NCBI GenBank assembly: GCA_054601695.1
Contig: BAAHQB010000064.1
Location: 124,001 to 188,000 of the forward strand
DNA from: Amorphochlora amoebiformis
Taxonomy: Eukaryota > Cercozoa > Chlorarachniophyceae
Length of the DNA: 64,000 nt
Reading direction: 5' to 3'
The position numbers were made by a program, and so were the translations under genes. Positions within the stretch are counted from its first letter, which is position 1; every line of letters starts with the position of its first letter. Below are positions 1 through 64,000 of the stretch, piece after piece. The notes under the pieces are model-generated. The model made no database searches, was not told the DNA's origin, and was given only the letters and a program-made list of their open reading frames with translations.

Positions 1-22
1 AGGGAGCACACACTTCGGAGCT

Positions 23-78
<56 letters not shown>

Positions 79-185
79 AATCATGTTTACATGTATGTAT
101 GTATATTACATATATGTATATTATATATATTTATGTAAATATAAATATAATACATACACATATATATACATATATAATATATACT

Positions 186-228
<43 letters not shown>

Positions 229-509
229 AACTATATATATATATATATTTATAATACATTGATAAAGACATAAACAAGAAAATAACCATTCTTTCGCGCA
301 CGTTCCTGAAGCGCGAGAATGTGCTTGCAGTACAGGTCGAGGTAGCATGTCTCCGTCACGGTCTCGTATGGCAGCTCAACCTGATAATACTCACCGCCTC
401 ATCACCATCACTTTCCTACTCCGACTTTTTATTTATTTTATCGCTCAGAACACTAAGCGTGTGGGAAACAATGTTTATAGGTATGTGGATAGGGATATTT
501 AATGTATGC

Positions 510-559
<50 letters not shown>

Positions 560-573
560 TTCAAAATAACAAC

Positions 574-615
<42 letters not shown>

Positions 616-643
616 GTGTGTGTGTGTGTGTTTTTTTCAAAAT

Positions 644-710
<67 letters not shown>

Positions 711-1396
711 CATATACACATGTACAAATACATATGTACAAAAGAAATGACTCAAACCTTGATCCCGTTGTACCCAAGACGTTCTCCAAGCCCTCCAGCA
801 ACAATACAGAACGCGGTATCCTTGATCACCTTCAAACATACATACATACAACGCACGTCACGTTCTGACACAAGCCGCAATATCGAAAACAAAATCCGCC
901 GCACCTTCATCCCAGCCGCCTCCATCTCATTGAACTTCGCATCTCCGAGTTTCAACGCAAGCCCCTTCGGAGCCGACGGCTTGAATCTGTCGGTTAAGAA
1001 TCAGACGCGAACAACATGCAAGCAACCGCCCAACTCACCCGGTGAAAGCGTTGGCCCCCTCCTTCGACTCCTTGAGGAGTTTAATGGAGTTTTCGATGTA
1101 CGCCTTGAGTCCTCCAGGGTATTGCGAGTTGAGGGTCCCGAGCTGCTCGGCCAATCGCTGCCAGGGGAGGGGATTGAGATTGACTGGTTCTGGACATCCC
1201 GAGGAAGGATCACTCTTCCGGGGGTCGGGCAGCTAGCCAACCAAAACACGTCACGTGTACAGCATCCCCGTGGTCTCCAAACCTTTTTGTCAGCATCTTT
1301 GATCTTGTTATCTTCCCACCCCTTGAAGAGGTGAGCTTGACCGAGACCTTTCAGCTCGTCAATGAGCTTCATCTCAGCTTCGGTAAGTCCTTGGCT
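1..1396 (-). CDS. UDP-sugar pyrophosphorylase (USP-type), 5' part, partial
   Basis: Makes UDP-sugars from sugar-1-phosphates and UTP. Exons in sense order: 1396-1283, 1157-1039, 986-905, 829-758, 380-287 and 23-1 (cut by the window edge). All junction phases agree. The first exon reads [10 protein letters not shown] and the second [20 protein letters not shown], both typical of the USP N-terminal helical region. The third gives [16 protein letters not shown]. The fourth carries the nucleotidyltransferase signature [15 protein letters not shown] (UTP-binding loop GGxGxRLG). The next reads [18 protein letters not shown], and the last starts APKCVLP. The family is known from plants and algae (established); the residues are seen directly. 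The start is unresolved: an in-frame Met lies in the first exon, and a tiny upstream exon at 1505-1497 (Met-Cys-Gln, donor GTCCTC) joins in phase. Introns 1-3 are short and GC-normal, while intron 4 onward is (TA)n. The C-terminal two thirds lie outside the window. Confidence 0.88.
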
Positions 1397-1798
1397 CTGG
1401 GATGCGGTTTACGTCAGCGACTCGATGTGGGTGAGAAATGCCGGCCATGAGAATCACGACGGGTTTTGGGGGGGAGTGGTTTGGGTGGGAGAGGACCTGG
1501 CACATGGGTTCGGGAGTCGTCGTTGGAGTTGTGTGCTCGCGTTCCGGCAGCGGCTTTGGGTACGAAGCTGAGCAAACGTGCCGGTTGAAAAGAGATATTT
1601 TTTCGAATCTCGTCGTCTTGGTAAAATTACCTATCTTTGACCACGAACCCTGATTTCCGTGAGACTAACGTTTTTCCATGATATCTCATCTGAGATATGC
1701 AGATATAGGTTTTATGATATATTAATAAGGTAAAAAACAATATGAGGATAACCCCTTTTCATTCGTATACATAGGGCTCTGTCACGCACAAAGTAAAA
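1397..1798. promoter_or_regulatory. Divergent intergenic / shared 5' region of USP and SET genes
   Basis: About 400 bp of non-repetitive sequence between the first confident exon of the minus-strand USP gene and the ATG of the plus-strand SET gene. It must hold both promoters and possibly a first USP exon. Both genes therefore start from one compact region. No TATA box or named element can be assigned. An imperfect dyad occurs near 1682-1700 (ATCTCATCTGAGAT). Confidence 0.45.
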
Positions 1799-20345
<18,547 letters not shown>

Positions 20346-20729
20346 AATCAATAGACAAACTCATAGACCCATCTTTATACTTGTTAGAGAGGTTTATATC
20401 GTGAGCTAGAATCGATCGATCTAGTCGATAAACAGAAAAGACATAATTAAATTATACTAAGAGTGTTAATACTGACACGGGGCACGGCTTGAAAATAATA
20501 ATATTCAATTATAACAATAACTGTGTTTACGCGGTTTTAATTCTCACTTGCTGTAGTTGCTGGCTCGGTGATATACACGTCTAGACGTCGTGGTATAGTA
20601 TTATATGCGGATCATAGGCTCTAGAATCTGGAGTGAGATTGTGCAGTGTACCGATGCGTTGCCAAACAGTTCACTGAATCATATACTGTTACATGATATA
20701 CATGTATATATGCCAGTGTGTAGAACCGT

Positions 20730-20764
<35 letters not shown>

Positions 20765-20896
20765 CATGTGACATGTATACAATTTATATATATATATATA
20801 TAATATTTACATGTACATGTGTGTGTGTGTATATCTAGTATATGATAAATTATACATGTCGTGATCTGTACATATGTAGTATATATATATGTATAT

Positions 20897-20927
<31 letters not shown>

Positions 20928-20969
20928 ATAACATTGTATGTATATGTCTCACTGAGTATATATAAATCA

Positions 20970-21008
<39 letters not shown>

Positions 21009-21879
21009 CTGAGTATATATCTAGATATATATATATATATGTATCATGTAAGATAATATATATATATATATATATATATGTTATAATCACTAGAATCTTT
21101 ACGGAAAACTGGCATATTCAATTGTACTAATTTTTATAATCTGACAATATTTCATCGCAAATATCTAAAGTATACATACACCCGCATAATATCTACAATA
21201 TAACAACAGCATATTCCATTTCTCACGGCCGATACATTTGATCGTTAATTTTTCCTCAACAAGCAAACGCAACCGTCGCGCTATCTCGACCTTACGTGCC
21301 CCGTGAAGGTCTGGTTATCAGCGAACACGCCGGAAGGTCTGGTTATCAGCGAACACGCCGGCTGTCCAGACTGCGGGACAGCATCGTACAGTCACAACAC
21401 ACAGGAGCCGTGTATATAATACGTATTCGTAAATGCACAACGTTGCCTGTGGTTGTTCATCTCCAAAATTAGGCCAAGCAGAAGAAAGAGGTCACCCCGC
21501 GCTCGCCGACCAAGCTTGGCAAGGCCGTGCCAAGGCACCTCTCGCGTTCCCCGCCGGCCGATGGGCCTTGGCGGGCTGTCTGCGGAGAAGGAAAAGCCTG
21601 GGAGCGGGAAAACCACACGTTTGGCGGGCGTCGACGCCATGCACAGCGGCGCGGTAATCCCGCTTCTTCCAGGGAGTGTCACGTTTCTGACACGTGTTTC
21701 CGTCCTCTTTTGGCGATTTTAACCAAAAGAGGCCGTTACGTACACAAGAATCTCCAGCAATCCAACAGAGGACCTTTTCTCCCGGTCAAAGGGTCCCTGC
21801 TCCAGCCACTCGAGAAGTGTGTCCTGGTTCTCCAAGGCTGACGTCCCCGAGTCGACCTGCATTTCCACCCATCATCCAA
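20346..21879. other. Intergenic: SET 3' flank and CYP97 5' flank
   Basis: 20346-20740 is non-repetitive 3' flank, with GAGGTTTATA and GCTAGAATCRAT repeated twice. 20740-21090 is TA-rich. 21090-21879 becomes GC-richer with a 28-bp direct duplication at about 21305-21362 (AAGGTCTGGTTATCAGCGAA then CACGCCGG). This last part is the likely promoter and 5' UTR of the P450 gene. Open frames in 21433-21841 lack splice or start support. Confidence 0.6.
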
Positions 21880-42633
<20,754 letters not shown>

Positions 42634-43292
42634 CTTGTCTGAATCTCTATTCTAGTGTATGTATACACATCGCTATACTATGATCTAGTAAATACTCTTT
42701 GGATACTTGATCTAGCTTGAATCTAGCTTGAGTTGTGTACGTGTGTGCACATGGACAGTAACTATAATATATGTTGTAAGTTCTTGCAAAGCTGGGTTTG
42801 GGTTGGCACGTGGGACAGTTACTTTTAGTTCTGGCAAAGCTGGATATGGGTTAGGGTTAGCTAGGTTAGGGTTAGGGTTCTCTACCAGTTCAGGTTCCCA
42901 TGCCTGAGACTAGTACAAAACTAATCTAGTAATTAATGTTGAACAAAGCCCGTAAGTACTACGACTCGTACACTATTTGATTAAAACTTACTATACTTAG
43001 TGACTACTGCTACAGTCTATACATACTGGCTCGGTTGTTGCCAAATGGTACTAATTGTATGATCTAGCTGTAGATGTACTAGATGTACTAGATGTACTCC
43101 TCGAAGTCCAAGTGGCGTGATTACTAGATTAGGCCTAAGTAACCCGAATGATTGAGAGTTCAACTAATCTTCAAGATCTTTTGGAACATTGCGAGCGGAA
43201 TCTTTGGATTGCTCTTGTGGAATGAAGTTGAAATAAGATATGTGATAGCTCTTGTGGAATTAAGCTAGGTCTACTAGGTATAGTACATGATG
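42634..43292. other. Intergenic between convergent CYP97 and PPR-like genes
   Basis: About 660 bp, non-repetitive and AT-moderate. It holds both 3' UTRs. A short degenerate TTAGGG run lies at 42847-42880, and AGATGTACT occurs three times near 43072-43098. No further exon seen. Confidence 0.65.
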
Positions 43293-56496
<13,204 letters not shown>

Positions 56497-56604
56497 CTAC
56501 AGAAGATATGTACATATATATATATATTGTTATATATATATATATTTATGCATGTGTATATATGTACATATATATATATATATATATATATACTTCTACA
56601 CACA

Positions 56605-56636
<32 letters not shown>

Positions 56637-56745
56637 CATATATATATTAATATTTCTATATATATACATGTATATATATAATATGTACTTATATCCTCCA
56701 AGGTTTATCCTGCTCAACGACGTGGCCTAAAAATATATGTTTTGT

Positions 56746-56794
<49 letters not shown>

Positions 56795-56859
56795 ACGTAT
56801 ACGCCTGTTTGTGTGTGAATATATGTGTAAATGTTACATATATAAATTATTTACATTTT

Positions 56860-56898
<39 letters not shown>

Positions 56899-56916
56899 CA
56901 ACATATACACATATAT

Positions 56917-56968
<52 letters not shown>

Positions 56969-57373
56969 ACGTATATTTACATATATACAGATCAAATATA
57001 TATATTATAATAATACCAATATATAGATAATTTGACGATAGATAGACAGAGAAAAGGGGCTTGGGAGACGGAGATTACGAGAGATGCGAAGGATTGCGAG
57101 AGATGCGTAGGATTGCGAGAGATGATAGAGATTGTGAGAGATGCGAGAGGTTGGGAGAGATGCAAGAGGCGAGAGATTGCGAGAGATGCGAAGGATTGCG
57201 AGAGATGTGAGAGATTGTGAGAGATGCGAGAGATTGCGAGAGATATGTGGAGAATTTCGAGAGATGCGAGAGATTGTGAGAGATGCAAGAGTTGTGAGAG
57301 GTACGAGAGATTGCGAGAGATGCGAGAGAAAAAGAGAACAAGCAAGGGTTTTTAGAGCATAATAGTAGAGAAT

Positions 57374-57437
57374 ATGGAAGTTCTCAAGGCTGTACATCTA
57401 CTCAATCCCCCGAAAAAAAAAGAAATATATTTCTTCG
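57374..57437 (+). other. Candidate coding exon, gene unknown
   Basis: Opens ATG and reads [20 protein letters not shown], ending TTCTTCG|GTATATAT, a donor typical of this window. It could also be internal with acceptor TTTTTAG at 57345-57351. It does not join the gene at 58979 in this frame. On the minus strand it has no good splice sites. Confidence 0.3.
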
Positions 57438-57471
57438 GTATATATATATATATATGTATATATATACAAAC

Positions 57472-57553
<82 letters not shown>

Positions 57554-57590
57554 ATATGTATATACACATACATATGATATATATACATAC

Positions 57591-57633
<43 letters not shown>

Positions 57634-57664
57634 GTAATGTAATACTGTATACACACACACACAC

Positions 57665-58050
57665 AGAGGTAGAGAGAGAGAGATCGAGTGAGAGAGAGGG
57701 AGAGAGGGAGAGAGATCGATTAAGAGAGAGTGAGAGAGAGAGGGAGAGAGGGAGAGAGATCGATTAAGAGAGTGAGAGAGAGAGGGAGAGAGGGAGAGAG
57801 ATCGATTAAGAGAGTGAGAGAGAGAGGGAGAGAGGGAGAGAGATCGATTAAGAGAGTGAGAGAGAGAGGGAGAGAGGGAGAGAGATCGATTAAGAGAGTG
57901 AGAGAGAGGGAGAGAGGGAGAGAGATCGATTAAGAGAGTGAGAGAGAGGGAGAGAGGGAGAGAGATCGATTAAGAGAGTGAGAGAGAGGGATTAAGTGAG
58001 AGAGCGAGAGAGAGTCGAGTGAGAGAGTGAGACAGTGACAAAGAGAGGAA
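57665..58050. repeat. GAGAGATCGATTAAGAGAGT purine tandem array
   Basis: Seven to eight copies of a 56-60-bp unit, GAGAGAGATCGATTAAGAGA then GTGAGAGAGAGGGAGAGAGG. It is followed after a TA tract by a related, less regular tract at 58160-58290. TCGA/ATCGAT palindromes recur in each unit. Confidence 0.92.
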
Positions 58051-58052
58051 CG

Positions 58053-58084
<32 letters not shown>

Positions 58085-58092
58085 ATATGTAT

Positions 58093-58131
<39 letters not shown>

Positions 58132-58294
58132 CATGATGTAAAGTAATGAACACACACAGAGAGAGAGAGAGAGATCGAATAAGAGAGTGTGAGAGAGAGA
58201 CCGAGTGAGAGAGTGAGAGAGTGAGATAGAGAGAGAGAGAGAGCGAGAGAGAGATCGAGTGAGAGAGTGTGAGACAATGACAAAAGAGAGGATC

Positions 58295-58360
<66 letters not shown>

Positions 58361-58370
58361 AATATATATT

Positions 58371-58415
<45 letters not shown>

Positions 58416-58449
58416 ATTTTTATATATAATATATATACATATATACACA

Positions 58450-58500
<51 letters not shown>

Positions 58501-58978
58501 TGTGTGAGTGTATTTTCGTGAAAAAAAAGTCCACACGCACAAGAAAAAAGACGGCCAAAGTGAGCATGATCTGAGAATTTCGGAAAGATCCAAGAATTTC
58601 CCAGAACTTTCGCAAAAACTTTAATCCATCATTGCTTCTCCCGGTGCGTACGGCTCGGCGCGCTCACAGTCGACTCCCTTCGGAACCCAGGACAAAACTG
58701 TTAGAGGTTTAATTAAAACCCCCCGTTACTACCCGTCAAACTCGCCCCAAAATTTGAAATTTAAAAAAGATCTTTTCGGTCTTTGTGGGCGCCTTTCTGT
58801 GCGGAGGTATTGCCCGTGGGCGGTCGCAAGCTTGTGACTTGAGGACTAGACTCGTGTTGACTGAATTCTTTTCATCTGAAATGATACCAATTATGAAATT
58901 GTCCTCAAATTTTGCGAAATATTAAACCAGAAATAAAAAAATTCGCCCCGAGGGCCCTAACGATCACCTTCGGCCTGT

Positions 58979-64000
<5,022 letters not shown>

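Larger units (their letters stand above)
56497..58978. other. Mostly unassigned region between PPR-like gene and next gene
   Basis: 56500-57030 is TA-rich with one island at 56695-56730. 57040-57350 is a GAGAGATGCGAGAGATTGYG purine repeat. 57374-57437 is a candidate exon. 57665-58050 and 58160-58290 are GAGAGAGATCGATTAAG-type purine repeats. 58500-58978 is GC-normal and non-repetitive, the likely promoter of the plus-strand gene and possibly of the minus-strand PPR-like gene, whose 5' exons should lie here. Confidence 0.5.

Noticed and set aside
56695-56730. Minus-strand exon GCCACGTCGTTGAGCAGG for the PPR-like gene
   Set aside because: Acceptor is good, but the only donor gives a phase that does not join the exon at 56496. 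Left unassigned.

Overview
The window is nuclear DNA of an intron-dense eukaryote, most likely a photosynthetic protist with a secondary red-type plastid (stramenopile-like). Three things point that way. Two genes begin with an ER-type signal peptide followed by a Phe-containing junction of the kind used for bipartite plastid import. One of them is a CYP97-type P450, a plastid carotenoid-hydroxylase family. The genome carries TTAGGG-type telomeric sequence. Species is not determined. All exon models below were built by hand from splice signals and reading-phase agreement; no transcript or database evidence was used.

Layout. (1) 1-~1400, minus: 5' part of a UDP-sugar pyrophosphorylase gene running off the left edge. 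(2) 1799-20345, plus, divergent from gene 1: a 26-exon, about 553-residue SET-domain protein of the Rubisco-LSMT type with degenerate catalytic motifs. (3) 21880-42633, plus: a 31-exon, about 711-residue CYP97-type cytochrome P450 with intact I-helix, ExxR, PERF and haem-Cys motifs. (4) 43293 to at least 56496, minus, convergent with gene 3: a PPR-like protein; 16 exons are placed and the 5' end is not resolved. (5) 58979-beyond 64000, plus: the first seven exons of an unrecognised Gly-rich protein.

Most of the DNA is intron, and the introns are unusual. The bulk is (TA)n, whose ends directly make the splice signals (exon|GTATAT...TATAG|exon). The non-TA intron DNA is largely made of copies of the edges of neighbouring exons ('echoes'). 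These are an exon end plus its donor, or an acceptor plus exon start, repeated once to about 16 times beside the true exon and separated by TA tracts. At least 25 of about 80 exons show this, in four of the five genes, and a few copies are inverted. Further introns carry TTAGGG/CCCTAA tracts that abut exons and in several cases form the splice site itself. GA/CT tracts of 0.3-0.9 kb occur in others.

Functionally the set leans to plastid and organelle biology: carotenoid hydroxylation, a plastid-targeted methyltransferase-like protein, an organelle-RNA-type PPR protein, and nucleotide-sugar supply. They are separate transcription units, not an operon. The most novel feature is the intron architecture rather than any single gene.
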